64,000 bases of DNA from SAR324 cluster bacterium (lineage in GTDB: Bacteria > SAR324 > NAC60-12), in the NCBI GenBank assembly GCA_028281495.1, contig JANQJU010000026.1, forward strand, positions 59,109-123,108. The letters run 5' to 3'. Shown piece by piece: positions 44,373 to 53,607 of this stretch; positions within the stretch are counted from its first letter, which is position 1; every line of letters starts with the position of its first letter. The notes beneath the pieces were generated by a model. The model did no database searches and was not told where the DNA came from. It was given only the letters and a program-made list of their open reading frames with translations. The position numbers and the translations under genes were made by a program.

Positions 44373-45755
44373 ATGAAGGAACGGCTGATCGTTACAGTAA
44401 CGTTAATGATTATTTTTCTCGTACCCTTTGGGGTTATTGGAGGATGGTTTTTCTGGGAGATTGTCGAACAAAATCAGCAAGCCATCCTAAAAGACTCTGA
44501 GGAGAGATTGCGATTGTTGGAAAGAAGTGTTGCGGCAGAAATTGATGATGCAATTAGCTACACAAGTTTGATTGCGAGCAACGATCTCACCAAAAATTTT
44601 TATTTTTCTTCGGACGTTGAAAAATACGAATTATACCAACTACCGCTGCTTTCTTTTTTCAATTCGATTTTGAAGGAACGACAACGATTTCTACAAATCT
44701 CATTAGTCGGGACCTTTGATGAGCAGCCTGATCAATTAGGCGAGGTAGCTGTTTATTTAAATGCAAACTTTAGGAAAAAGGTGGAGGTCACAGAATATTT
44801 CCAACGTGAAACAGAAGAAATATCTTACCGAATAGTAGGCGAGCACCTATTGGTTGGCAGACGGACGAGCTACATTGATCCGGCCGTACAAGACAGAACC
44901 TCTGATCTCCCCAAATATTACGGACATGTTGTGGTTGTATTGGACCTAAGCTGGTTGAAAACGGAAAGAGCCCAAAACCAGCGAATCAACTTTTGGGACA
45001 TGAACGGTAATTCTTTGTTTGGACCAGACAGTTTGGAAGAATCGAGTCTGAAGAGCGCAAGCGAGACATGGATTGAGAATCATCAGGGGAAATTTTTATA
45101 TTCACTACCGATACGCCACATACTTTATGCCACAGCAGATTTGCCAAACAACCTAGCCCCTCTCCTCCCGTCTTTAACAAAGTTTTATCTGATGTTTGCT
45201 TTAGTTGTCCTTGGCGTTTTAGGAGCTGTTTATTGGTTGTTAAATCGAGTTTTGTGGGTTCCTCTTGAGGAGTCGAAAAAGATTATCGACAGCCTGCACG
45301 ATCAGCCAACGCACAACCTAAAGGACCTAAAGAATGGATTGACTCAGCTTATCAGACGAGTCAATCAATTTGAAACTGATCGGGAACAGCTTGATGAATT
45401 GAAGCATATGGCAAGCCAAGCCAAAATACTCACAGAAGGTTTACCTGATAAAGATTCCGTGTATTACGTAGAAACAATTCCTAAAACACACAAATCTCTG
45501 ATTCATTCATCAGGAAATGACGCGGAAACAACGATTTCCTTAAACAACCTCCTCAAATATTATCCTGGTTTTATACGTGTTGGCCGCCAAACGCTTGTGA
45601 ACGGAGGGTATGTAAAACGGGTCTATGCCGACAGTGAAAATCGCTTACGGTACTATGTCGAAATGAGTGACGGAAAGAGCTTTCCCATTGGCAATGCCTT
45701 TCAAGAATCCGCAATCGATGCATTGAAAGTCATGGACCAAGTCACTTTCGAGTGA
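44373..45755 (+). CDS. Membrane-bound one-component regulator: periplasmic sensor plus LytTR DNA-binding domain
   Basis: A 460-residue protein. A first membrane helix (about residues 8-27) and a second (about 271-292, MFALVVLGVLGAVYWLL) enclose an extracytoplasmic domain of about 240 residues. A HAMP-like or coiled-coil linker follows (about 295-355). The last 100 residues are a LytTR domain: VYYVETIPKTHK, ISLNNLLKYYPGFIRVGRQ, TLVNGGYVKRVYADSENRL and YVEMSDGKSFPIGNAF. LytTR domains are common in response regulators; here there is no receiver domain, so the protein would sense directly across the membrane. GAGG four bases upstream supports ATG at 44373. Its stop overlaps the convergent PotD-like gene by 14 bp. 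A decayed paralogue lies at 41632. Confidence 0.82.
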   Translation: MKERLIVTVTLMIIFLVPFGVIGGWFFWEIVEQNQQAILKDSEERLRLLERSVAAEIDDAISYTSLIASNDLTKNFYFSSDVEKYELYQLPLLSFFNSILKERQRFLQISLVGTFDEQPDQLGEVAVYLNANFRKKVEVTEYFQRETEEISYRIVGEHLLVGRRTSYIDPAVQDRTSDLPKYYGHVVVVLDLSWLKTERAQNQRINFWDMNGNSLFGPDSLEESSLKSASETWIENHQGKFLYSLPIRHILYATADLPNNLAPLLPSLTKFYLMFALVVLGVLGAVYWLLNRVLWVPLEESKKIIDSLHDQPTHNLKDLKNGLTQLIRRVNQFETDREQLDELKHMASQAKILTEGLPDKDSVYYVETIPKTHKSLIHSSGNDAETTISLNNLLKYYPGFIRVGRQTLVNGGYVKRVYADSENRLRYYVEMSDGKSFPIGNAFQESAIDALKVMDQVTFE

Positions 45756-46767
45756 TATCTGCAAAAGCCTCATTATACAGCCTTTGAATACGCGGCGGCA
45801 ACGGCTCTTCATAGTAGGATGCTTCCAAAAATTCGAGGGGTAATGATCTTAATGAATTGGACTCAATATTCGTTTGCTTTCCTCCAGTATTAGGAGTCGA
45901 ATATCCCAGATACTCACTGAGATTGGAGGCGTTTTTGGGAGCATTTAGAAAATTAAGAAACTTGTAAGCAGTTGCTTTATTGTGACCTCTCTTGAGAACC
46001 ACGAAGTTATCCATCCAAAGCTGTGTACCTTCCTTTGGGATGACCCAACTGATATTTTTGTTTTTGACCCATCGGCTACCAGCTCCGTTGTAAGCCATTC
46101 CAACCCAGACTTCTCCTGTATACAGTTTTTCCTCAGGATTTCTCGAATCCATGTCTCCATAAAATTGCACAAAGGGTTGTTGCCGTTTAAGCAATTGGTG
46201 AGCCTCTGCAATCTCACCTGGTACGGTAGAGTTGTATGAGTAACCTAAGGATAATAATGCCAGGCCCACCAAACTTCGGGCATCTCGCATCATATGAATT
46301 TTTCCTCGAAGTAATTTCGGGGGGTTGAACAACTGACTCAGGCTATTAATCTCTTTGATTTTATCGTGCCGAAAAACGATTCCTGTGAAACCGTACATGT
46401 AGGGGACCGCATAATCGTATATATGTGTAGCAGCCCTTCTCCACTTTTCGTCGATATATTGAAGGTTGGGAACATTCGAAACACCAATAGGCTCTAACCA
46501 ACCAAACTTAACGTACTTTTCAACAGTTATTCTTCCTATCACAGCAAGATCTACTGGGATGTGATCCCGCTTGATAAGAAAATCTAATCGTTCGTGTTCA
46601 TCACTAAAAAACAGTTGTTTCACCTGAACCCCTTCTCGTTCCTCAAACTGTTTGATGAGTTTGGGATCCATATATCCCTCCCAATTGAGAAGGATCAACT
46701 CCTTGGCTTCCACGATATTCGCTAACGACAGCCCAATAAAAAATAATAAAAACCTAAACTTTCTCAT
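45742..46767 (-). CDS. PotD/PotF-like polyamine-type solute-binding protein, copy 1
   Basis: A 341-residue periplasmic binding protein with a signal peptide (residues about 1-21, MRKFRFLLFFIGLSLANIVEA). The mature start LILLNWEGYMDPKLIKQFEE matches the LYxYNWxxY opening of PotD and PotF. VPYMYGFTGIVFRHDKI, GEVWVGMAYNGAGSRW and the C-terminal PLPPRIQRLYNEAFADI are also family-like. These proteins bind spermidine, putrescine or related compounds. No permease or ATPase gene is present nearby, so the protein may act as a sensor partner rather than in import. Its start overlaps the ATP-grasp gene stop by four bases (ATGA). Confidence 0.88.
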   Translation of the reverse strand: MRKFRFLLFFIGLSLANIVEAKELILLNWEGYMDPKLIKQFEEREGVQVKQLFFSDEHERLDFLIKRDHIPVDLAVIGRITVEKYVKFGWLEPIGVSNVPNLQYIDEKWRRAATHIYDYAVPYMYGFTGIVFRHDKIKEINSLSQLFNPPKLLRGKIHMMRDARSLVGLALLSLGYSYNSTVPGEIAEAHQLLKRQQPFVQFYGDMDSRNPEEKLYTGEVWVGMAYNGAGSRWVKNKNISWVIPKEGTQLWMDNFVVLKRGHNKATAYKFLNFLNAPKNASNLSEYLGYSTPNTGGKQTNIESNSLRSLPLEFLEASYYEEPLPPRIQRLYNEAFADITRK

Positions 46768-48002
46768 GCTGTGCTCTTTTGCATTTGATTATGTTTTCGA
46801 ATTACCCGGAACAATAATGTTTCTAATTTGACAATGTCTCTCTCTGTATCCGCAACCACCACATAGTACATGGAAGAAACCGAATTGGAGTAGTATCCAA
46901 ATGGCGCATAAAGAAGTACTCCTTTTTTTTTCTTTATATCAAACTTTGGAAAAAACGGATCATTCCACAAGGTACCAAGTGTCGGTACATTCAGCGGTAT
47001 TAGATTAAACGTCGTTCGGGTGATAATATTTCCTTGTACCTCCAGGTGATTTAGAAAGAAGAGCAGTGGCAAACTAGGGCCAATCCTTGGGTTGAAATCC
47101 ACAGGAATCAAATCACCTTCTAAAACACCAAAATCAATATTCGCGAATCCTTCAAATCCATCGGTTTGTTCTAGTATCCGGCAAGCGTAATTGGCAGCCT
47201 TCTCTAACAATGAAGGTGGTACCGGGGAGTTCATACCAAAATACCTGAAATCTTTCGTGTATTGCCTATTCGCAAATAAAAACTTGTGATGTCCTTTCCA
47301 AGATAAGGAATGAACGCAAATCACATCCTTAAATGGCAGCAGTGGTTCAATAATAGCGCCTTCAAGTTGCTGCTTTTTCAAATCGTTTTTGCGGTGCGGG
47401 ATGATCGGCCTCCAATGCTCGCGTTTAAAGATAACCTTCCCCTGATGGTCATCAAAAAAACGTTCTAGTTGTTTTACGTTTTCGCACACAACCCCACCGG
47501 TATCTTTCAAACCAGCTTTCTTAAAAAGTCTGAGTCCTTCAGGTTTCAACTCATATTTACCAAATACTTTGGGAGAAGGATGAATTGGTGCCACGAATTC
47601 CAATGCTTTCAAAGGCTTGTCCGGTGTCGGATAAATCATACAAATTTGGCTCCTAGAACCTAAGTGCTTAACCTGGTCAAAAGCTTGTTCATCTCTGACT
47701 AATGAAAGTGAGAGGCTGGGACTCGTCCCTCGTGGTTCCACGATGTTTCGGGGTTGGCATCCAGCTTGGTATAAAAACTCTAAATACATTGAGCCAAAGT
47801 ATTTCAGACTATCTGTAATGATACAGAATGGTGAGAAGAATAGTGCATTACTTGAAAGCTGCTCCCACATGAAACGTTCGGAAGGGTTCTTTAAATCCGG
47901 ATCAAAGTCATCCAATAAGAATAACGTGTTTTGTAGATATTCTTTGAGCCATGACATAACGTCTCGACTGAGTCTATTTTGAGATTCGATTTTCACAATC
48001 AT
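46764..48002 (-). CDS. ATP-grasp fold protein, probable carboxylate-amine ligase type
   Basis: A 412-residue soluble protein. The ATP-grasp signs are KVIFKREHW (Lys193, nucleotide contact), EGAIIEPLLPF (adenine hinge), FANIDFGVLEGDLIPVDFNP and the Asp302/Asn304/Arg306 metal- and phosphate-binding set in DFNPRIGPSLP. ATP-grasp enzymes ligate a carboxylate to an amine through an acyl phosphate. The substrates are unknown. Four-base overlap with the PotD-like gene makes an operon of amine-binding protein and ligase, which hints at an amine-containing product or ligand (inference). ATG at 48002. The first 110 residues are not recognised. Confidence 0.7.
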   Translation of the reverse strand: MIVKIESQNRLSRDVMSWLKEYLQNTLFLLDDFDPDLKNPSERFMWEQLSSNALFFSPFCIITDSLKYFGSMYLEFLYQAGCQPRNIVEPRGTSPSLSLSLVRDEQAFDQVKHLGSRSQICMIYPTPDKPLKALEFVAPIHPSPKVFGKYELKPEGLRLFKKAGLKDTGGVVCENVKQLERFFDDHQGKVIFKREHWRPIIPHRKNDLKKQQLEGAIIEPLLPFKDVICVHSLSWKGHHKFLFANRQYTKDFRYFGMNSPVPPSLLEKAANYACRILEQTDGFEGFANIDFGVLEGDLIPVDFNPRIGPSLPLLFFLNHLEVQGNIITRTTFNLIPLNVPTLGTLWNDPFFPKFDIKKKKGVLLYAPFGYYSNSVSSMYYVVVADTERDIVKLETLLFRVIRKHNQMQKSTA

Positions 48003-48236
48003 TCCACTACTGAAGGATTTTATTCGATCAAATGAAGTCTGGATTGAGAATGTTCATTTCAGTTGATTTTCCCGAGCTTAGGCGTAAATTTCCTGGTGTT
48101 GTTCAGTTTTTTCGTCATCCCAAACTCAATAGAGACTTCTTAAGTGTCGTAAATTCATCAATTAATTTCACTAAATATGCTGATATCATTCACATCGTGT
48201 TTTATCAAATCCGTCATTGAATTATGAGGTAGGGTT

Positions 48237-49283
48237 ATGTGTCTTTTTAAAGCAGGTAGAATGAAGATAATTCTCTCTTTCTTCTTATTTCTTGTGCATG
48301 GAGTTGGAATCACAACAGCCAAAGAGCTGATTCTTCTAAACTGGGAAGGATACATGGATCCTAAGCTCATCCAACAGTTTGAGGAGAGAGAAGGGATTCA
48401 GGTGAAGCAACTATTTTTTAATGATGAACATGAACGTTTGGAGATTTTGGTCAAACAAGCTCAGATTCCTGTAGATCTTGTCATGGTAGGGCGAATTACG
48501 GTGAAAAAGTATGTTCAATTTGGGTGGTTAGAGCCAATTGGTGTCTCGAACGTGCCCAATCTTCAGTACATTGCGAATCGCTGGAGAAAAGCGGCACCAC
48601 AAATATTCGATTATGCGGTCCCCTACATGTACGGTTTCACTGGAATTGTATTTAGGAATGACAAAATCCAACAGATCGCCTCACTCAAGCAATTGTTCCA
48701 ACCACCCGAACTGCTGCGAGGAAAAATTCATATGATGCGCGATGCCCGAAGCTTGGTAGGCTTGGCATTATTGTCTTTGGGCTATTCCTACAACTCCGAG
48801 AATCCGGCAGAGATTAAACAGGCTCACCAACTATTAAAACAACAGCGCCCTTTTGTGGGATTCTATGGAGACATGGATTCAAGAAATCCGGAAGAAAAAC
48901 TGTATACAGGAGAGGTCTGGATAGGTATGGCTTACAACGGAGCCGGTAGCCGATGGATCAAAAACAAAAATATTAGTTGGGTGATCCCACAAGAGGGAAC
49001 ACAACTTTGGATGGATAATCTAGTAGTGATGAAGCGAGGCAATAACAAAGAAAGCGCTTACAAGTTTCTTAACTTTTTAAATGAACCGCAACATGCTGTC
49101 CAACTCAGTGCCTATCTAGGATACTCAACCCCGAACCAGGGGACTCAGGAAACAACTCATCCCCCCTCTGATCTGCAATCGTTGCCTCCTGAATTATTAG
49201 AAAAATCTCATTATGAAGAGCCACTTCCACCTCAAATACAAAGGCTTTACAATGAAGCGTTTGCTGATGTGACTCGTCAATAA
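48237..49283 (+). CDS. PotD/PotF-like polyamine-type solute-binding protein, copy 2
   Basis: A 348-residue periplasmic protein nearly identical over its length to the one at 45742-46767; for example GRITVKKYVQFGWLEPIGVS, YMYGFTGIVFRNDKI and KIHMMRDARSLVGLALLSLG are shared with few changes. The signal peptide (ILSFFLFLVHGVGITTA) and the tail before PLPPQIQRLYNEAF differ most. GAGGT six bases before ATG 48237 supports this start; ATG 48261 would give a more standard signal peptide. The two copies are in opposite orientation on either side of the ATP-grasp gene. No transporter partners are present. Confidence 0.88.
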   Translation: MCLFKAGRMKIILSFFLFLVHGVGITTAKELILLNWEGYMDPKLIQQFEEREGIQVKQLFFNDEHERLEILVKQAQIPVDLVMVGRITVKKYVQFGWLEPIGVSNVPNLQYIANRWRKAAPQIFDYAVPYMYGFTGIVFRNDKIQQIASLKQLFQPPELLRGKIHMMRDARSLVGLALLSLGYSYNSENPAEIKQAHQLLKQQRPFVGFYGDMDSRNPEEKLYTGEVWIGMAYNGAGSRWIKNKNISWVIPQEGTQLWMDNLVVMKRGNNKESAYKFLNFLNEPQHAVQLSAYLGYSTPNQGTQETTHPPSDLQSLPPELLEKSHYEEPLPPQIQRLYNEAFADVTRQ

Positions 49284-49308
49284 TCTACCAATGGAGCGTA
49301 TAACCCCA

Positions 49309-50004
49309 ATGTCTTTATCTCTCTTAAAATTTATTGAACAACTGAAAGATTCTCCCAACAACGGTAAGATTTTTAATCCGTGGTATCAGGTGGATACGGA
49401 CAATGAATTGGGACCCGACGGCCCGTCCATCCGCCGCCAGCACTTGAACCATTACTTGGAACAGCGTTTGGAGAGTGCTCGCTATTTGCTGATTGCCGAA
49501 GCCGTGGGATACCAAGGCGGACACTTCAGTGGCGTGGCTATGACTTCAGAACGGATTCTCTTGGGACATCAAGCCGAAAAAGGGATCCTTCCCGAACATG
49601 CCTTTGTTGGACACACCCCACAACGCACCAGCCGCCCGGAACGGATGGCCAAAGGGTTCACGGAACCCACCGCCACCATCGTATGGAGCACGCTATTACA
49701 AGCCGGTGTTCGTCCTTATGACTTTGTCTTGTGGAACGCCTTTCCGTGGCACCCTTACCAGCCTCAACACAAAAACGGACTCCTGAGCAATCGAACCCCC
49801 ACCCCCCAAGAAATGGAATACGCCCAGCCTTTCCTTCAGGCCTTTCTCTCCTTGTTTCCCGAGCGTCCGATCATTGCCGTCGGACAAAAATGTGCTACTC
49901 TCCTGGAGACAGTTTCGATCCAAGGGCATCCGGTGCGTCATCCTGCCAATGGAGGCGCTACCAAATTTCGGGACCAGACTTTAGATTTTTTGAAAAAAAA
50001 TTAA
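49309..50004 (+). CDS. Uracil-DNA glycosylase superfamily protein
   Basis: About 231 residues. YLLIAEAVGYQGGHFSGVAM is the first active-site motif of the UDG superfamily in a form where Glu-Ala-Val-Gly replaces the usual Gly-Glu-Ala-Pro-Gly. DFVLWNAFPWHP carries the Asn/His positions and GHPVRHPANGG corresponds to the C-terminal H-P-S/A loop. Such enzymes remove damaged bases in base-excision repair; substrate preference cannot be read here. The start is taken as ATG 49309, with GGAG 12 bases upstream; ATG 49291 is in frame but has no ribosome-binding site. The gene begins soon after the second PotD-like gene, perhaps by chance. Confidence 0.8.
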   Translation: MSLSLLKFIEQLKDSPNNGKIFNPWYQVDTDNELGPDGPSIRRQHLNHYLEQRLESARYLLIAEAVGYQGGHFSGVAMTSERILLGHQAEKGILPEHAFVGHTPQRTSRPERMAKGFTEPTATIVWSTLLQAGVRPYDFVLWNAFPWHPYQPQHKNGLLSNRTPTPQEMEYAQPFLQAFLSLFPERPIIAVGQKCATLLETVSIQGHPVRHPANGGATKFRDQTLDFLKKN

Positions 50005-50142
50005 GGGTGACCCTACGATTTTAATCAGCGATGACGCCACGATTTATAGGAACTGCTATAATTTGTTTTTTGGACAATGGACTGATACGGAGGGTCCTCA
50101 TTCCAGACCACGCTTGAAGGGAATTTTCTGAAAAGGAGTTGT

Positions 50143-51087
50143 GTGACAGTGAATCTGTTGAACTTGATGATTATTGTTGCGTTATTAGAAGCCGTTCTGA
50201 TTTTAGTACCGGTGTACTTTTTCTACCGCATGAAGCTGAGACAATTGTTGGCGCAGCGCCCGGAGATCTTATATTGGGGCAAGATGTTATATGACATGGG
50301 GCTTCCCCAATGGAACTATTCGCAAGCCCTCCGCTTGTTTCGACGCATGCTGCAACACCCCCCCGAATATTGGGAAGATTTGTTCCGGTTGATCAATTAC
50401 AAGCTGCCTGAACGGCATCACGAGATGCACCAACGGCTGGAGGCCATGGATCTCCAGTTTCGTCATTTGGAGCAAACGAATCTGGCTCAAACCCAACAGC
50501 ATCAAGCGACGGTGGCACAGCTCCACGACTTACAGACCGAACACCTCGCCTTAAAAGACAAATTCCGAAAACTTTCGATTGCCCGGTCCTATAGCTCCGC
50601 CGTTCATGATTTCCCGCAGTCGCATTATCTGCCAGTCCGAGTGCAAACCAGTTGGTTGGAAACGCGCCCTGTGGAATTGTTATTTGGTCAATTGCATGAA
50701 TGGGTAGGTACTGTCGGTTTTCAAACAGATCATGAAATTCCGGCCAAGCAAGGTTTGGGATTTCGGCAGGTGTGTTATCAAAGCATTGCGGATCACAGCG
50801 TGAGTGATTTTCAAAACAATCTCACCGAATGGCAGCACTATCTGGAATCGCACGACCTTGCCAGCCATCCGCTCCAAAAAGTTTGCCAACGCTTTTGGCA
50901 GCTGTATCATTCCGCGGTGCTTCAGATCGGGAATGTTTTGATGGTGCGCCTAGCCCATGCCGGAGAAACCCGTGCGCACCATGTCTTCCGACTTTCGGCC
51001 AGTCAGATGGCTCAATTGGAAGAAACCCCCCATTTGTTCCAAGATCCGCACCAACTGATTCAATTGGTTCAGCCTCAAACCCCATGA
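50143..51087 (+). CDS. Membrane-anchored coiled-coil protein of unknown function
   Basis: A 314-residue protein. One membrane helix (about residues 4-28, LLNLMIIVALLEAVLILVPVYFF) is followed by a soluble part. Residues about 90-140 form a coiled coil rich in Gln, His and Leu (LEQTNLAQTQQHQATVAQL). The final 160 residues look globular with no motif I know. It may be tethered to the inner membrane facing the cytoplasm. The start is GTG 50143 with AGGAG four bases upstream; GTG 50149, ten bases from the same site, is an alternative. Confidence 0.65.
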   Translation: MTVNLLNLMIIVALLEAVLILVPVYFFYRMKLRQLLAQRPEILYWGKMLYDMGLPQWNYSQALRLFRRMLQHPPEYWEDLFRLINYKLPERHHEMHQRLEAMDLQFRHLEQTNLAQTQQHQATVAQLHDLQTEHLALKDKFRKLSIARSYSSAVHDFPQSHYLPVRVQTSWLETRPVELLFGQLHEWVGTVGFQTDHEIPAKQGLGFRQVCYQSIADHSVSDFQNNLTEWQHYLESHDLASHPLQKVCQRFWQLYHSAVLQIGNVLMVRLAHAGETRAHHVFRLSASQMAQLEETPHLFQDPHQLIQLVQPQTP

Positions 51088-51113
51088 GGAGCCTGAAGCT
51101 CTACGTTTCCCTG

Positions 51114-52316
51114 TCAATGGTGAAACAAACGAATCTGGGAATACGCCATCACCATGTTGTATTCGTTGACGGCTTGCACGACATCTTCATCTCGGATGCT
51201 GCCACCCGGTTGCACAATATACTTCACGCCATATTTAGAGGCTTGATCGATGTTGTCACGGAAGGGAAAAAAAGCATCGGAAGCCAAACTCACGCCATCC
51301 AACTCTGTGAGCCATTCTGCTTTTTCCGATTCCGTCAATGGCATGGGGGCATGGTCAAATAGGGGACGCCAGGTTTCCATTTCTTTTTCGGTCATATCCC
51401 CTTCGATGTAGCGCACGCGTGCATTGGTCCGATCCACTTTTTTGACTTCCAAACTGAAAGGCAAGCCCAGCACTTTGGGATGCTGTCGTAAAAACCAAAT
51501 GCTGGCTTTGCGCCCAGCAAGCTTGGTGCAATCGATGCGACTTTGCTGCCCTGCACCGATGCCAATCATTTGACCATCCAAGGCATAGCCTACGGAATTG
51601 GATTGGGTGTATTTGAGGGTGATGGAAGCCAAAATCAGGTCGCGCTTTGCTTCTTCAGTGAGATCCTGATTGACGGAGGCAATGGTAGGAAACAGCGTGG
51701 TGGCATCCAAAACTTGATGATTCCGCTTTTGTGAAAATCCGACGCCATACACTTCGCGGTACTCTTCTTCAGGAGGGACATAATCGAGCCGTCCACGAAG
51801 CACCAGGTAGTTGCCTTTTTTCTTTTTTTTCAAAATTGCCAAGGCTTCAGGGTCGTAATCAGGTGCGATCACGCCATCAGAAACCGCTGCCCGGATGATG
51901 TGGGCTGTCGGCACATCCACCGTACGGCTCAAGGCAATGAAATCTCCAAAGGAAGACATCGGATCCGCGCCTCGTGCCCGGATGTAAGCTGTGGCCAAGG
52001 AACTCATTTCTTGGTGAGCACATTCGTAAACTTCTTTCAATTCATCACTCAAAAGAGTGGCCACAGCCGCTCCGGCCGGACTCACATGCTTGAAACTGGC
52101 CGCGGCAGGCAAATTCAAAGCGGAATCGAGTTCACGGACCAACTGCCAAGCGTTGAGAGCGTCGAGTAAATTGATATAACCGGGCTTGCCGTTCAACACC
52201 TCAAACGGCAGATTGTTCTCTGCTAACGTATAAATACTTGCAGGTTTTTGATGAGGGTTGCATCCGTATTTCAGCTCCAGTTCTGGCTGATACGAGCGCG
52301 TGATTTTATTGGTCAT
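51114..52316 (-). CDS. Stand-alone AICAR formyltransferase (PurH C-terminal domain type)
   Basis: A 400-residue enzyme of de novo purine synthesis that formylates AICAR to FAICAR with 10-formyltetrahydrofolate. The catalytic Lys76-His77 pair is in AASFKHVSPAGAA, followed by RGADPMSSFGDFIALSRTVD and QSNSVGYALDGQMIGIGAGQ and then QQSRIDC. Bifunctional PurH has an N-terminal IMP cyclohydrolase domain; that is absent here, so cyclohydrolase must be encoded elsewhere. ATG 52316 is chosen because the family-like sequence begins there; the frame extends upstream but without similarity. It is divergent from lpxD. Confidence 0.9.
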   Translation of the reverse strand: MTNKITRSYQPELELKYGCNPHQKPASIYTLAENNLPFEVLNGKPGYINLLDALNAWQLVRELDSALNLPAAASFKHVSPAGAAVATLLSDELKEVYECAHQEMSSLATAYIRARGADPMSSFGDFIALSRTVDVPTAHIIRAAVSDGVIAPDYDPEALAILKKKKKGNYLVLRGRLDYVPPEEEYREVYGVGFSQKRNHQVLDATTLFPTIASVNQDLTEEAKRDLILASITLKYTQSNSVGYALDGQMIGIGAGQQSRIDCTKLAGRKASIWFLRQHPKVLGLPFSLEVKKVDRTNARVRYIEGDMTEKEMETWRPLFDHAPMPLTESEKAEWLTELDGVSLASDAFFPFRDNIDQASKYGVKYIVQPGGSIRDEDVVQAVNEYNMVMAYSQIRLFHH

Positions 52317-52535
52317 AAGGGCTATTTGTCGTGAGGGTGAGCAATAGGATTCCGACGGAATCGGTCGCAAAGTGAATGCCATCCGTGTAACACCATTCCC
52401 TAAGCCGTACAAGCCCTTTACCGGTTGAAATCTCCCTTCGTTCTAGCTACTTACCAAGACAGGTTTTACATCCCGCTGCACCCCCAACTGCGGCTTCCCA
52501 CACACTGTGTTCATCCCCAATTGACGAGGATCCCC

Positions 52536-53543
52536 ATGGAATTCACCGTTGCTGAATTGAGCGAACATTTTGGCCTTTCCTATGAAGGGGAAGGCACCCA
52601 CAAAATCACACACACTTGCGGCCTAGAAGGCACCGACCCCCATGGCATTTCGTATGTGGAAAATCCACAATGGGCGAAAAAGGCATTGCACTCTGCTGTA
52701 CAAACCTTTGTATGCCACGAACGGATCGAACTCCCTGGAAAAACCCGTATCTTTGCGCCTTATCCCGATATGACCATTGTGGAAATCACTCAGCTGTTGC
52801 ACCCCCAAAAAACCTACGAACCGAACATTGATCCAAGTTTTCGGCAGGGCCAAGACTGCGATTTGGGCGAAGGCCTCACCATCGGTCCCCACGTGGTGAT
52901 CGGAGACCGCACTCGGATTGGTTCCCGTTCAATCTTATTGGCAGGAACCGTGATTGGGGATGATTGTGTGATTGGGGACGACTGTTTCTTTCATCCCAAT
53001 GTGACCGTTCGCGATGACACTCAGATTGGGCATCGTGTTGTGGTGAATTCGGGAGCCGTGCTGGGAGCCGAGGGCTACGGTTTCGTAACCCATCAGGGAA
53101 AACATCACAAAATCCCTCAAATTGGATATGTGGTGATTGAAGACGATGTGGAAATCGGCGCTTGCAACACCATCGACCGGGGGCGGTTTGGCATCACTCG
53201 CATCGCTCGTGGTACCAAAACAGACAATTTGGTGCATGTGGGACACAATGTGGAAATTGGTGAGGATTCTCTCATTGTGGGGATGGTGGGTTTTGCAGGA
53301 AGTACCAAAACCGGTCACCACCTTGTCATGGGGGGACAATCCATGATGTCCGGTCATTTGAACATTGGCAATGGAGTGACCGTGAGTGCCAAATCCCTGC
53401 TTGCAAAAAACGTTGGAGATGGCGGACGTTATTCCGGCATCCCCGCCCGCCCGCACCGGGAGTGGCTCAAAGCCCACGGTTGGCTGTACCGTTTGCAAGA
53501 AGTGTTTGATTTCATGAAAAAGAAAAAACAAAGGAAAGAATGA
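52536..53543 (+). CDS. lpxD: UDP-3-O-acylglucosamine N-acyltransferase LpxD
   Basis: A 335-residue acyltransferase of lipid A synthesis, which adds the second hydroxyacyl chain to UDP-3-O-acyl-glucosamine. The N-terminal uridine-binding domain (about 1-100) includes GISYVENPQWAKKAL. A long left-handed beta-helix of hexapeptide repeats follows (about 105-290), and catalytic His237 is in VHVGHNVEIG. The C-terminal helix region begins GIPARPHREWLK. GAGGA six bases upstream supports ATG 52536 over an earlier in-frame start. It is present without lpxA, lpxB or fabZ, so the usual gene cluster is broken up in this genome. Confidence 0.95.
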   Translation: MEFTVAELSEHFGLSYEGEGTHKITHTCGLEGTDPHGISYVENPQWAKKALHSAVQTFVCHERIELPGKTRIFAPYPDMTIVEITQLLHPQKTYEPNIDPSFRQGQDCDLGEGLTIGPHVVIGDRTRIGSRSILLAGTVIGDDCVIGDDCFFHPNVTVRDDTQIGHRVVVNSGAVLGAEGYGFVTHQGKHHKIPQIGYVVIEDDVEIGACNTIDRGRFGITRIARGTKTDNLVHVGHNVEIGEDSLIVGMVGFAGSTKTGHHLVMGGQSMMSGHLNIGNGVTVSAKSLLAKNVGDGGRYSGIPARPHREWLKAHGWLYRLQEVFDFMKKKKQRKE

Positions 53544-53607
53544 CATGTGCCTGCCGCTCCAACCTTCGAGCAGCAAGCATAATCCTAGAACAGACTCCGG
53601 GCAATAA

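Noticed and set aside
48032..48220. 62-codon plus-strand frame between the ATP-grasp and second PotD-like genes
   Set aside because: No well-spaced ribosome-binding site, no recognisable family, and it fills what should be the shared promoter region of divergent genes.
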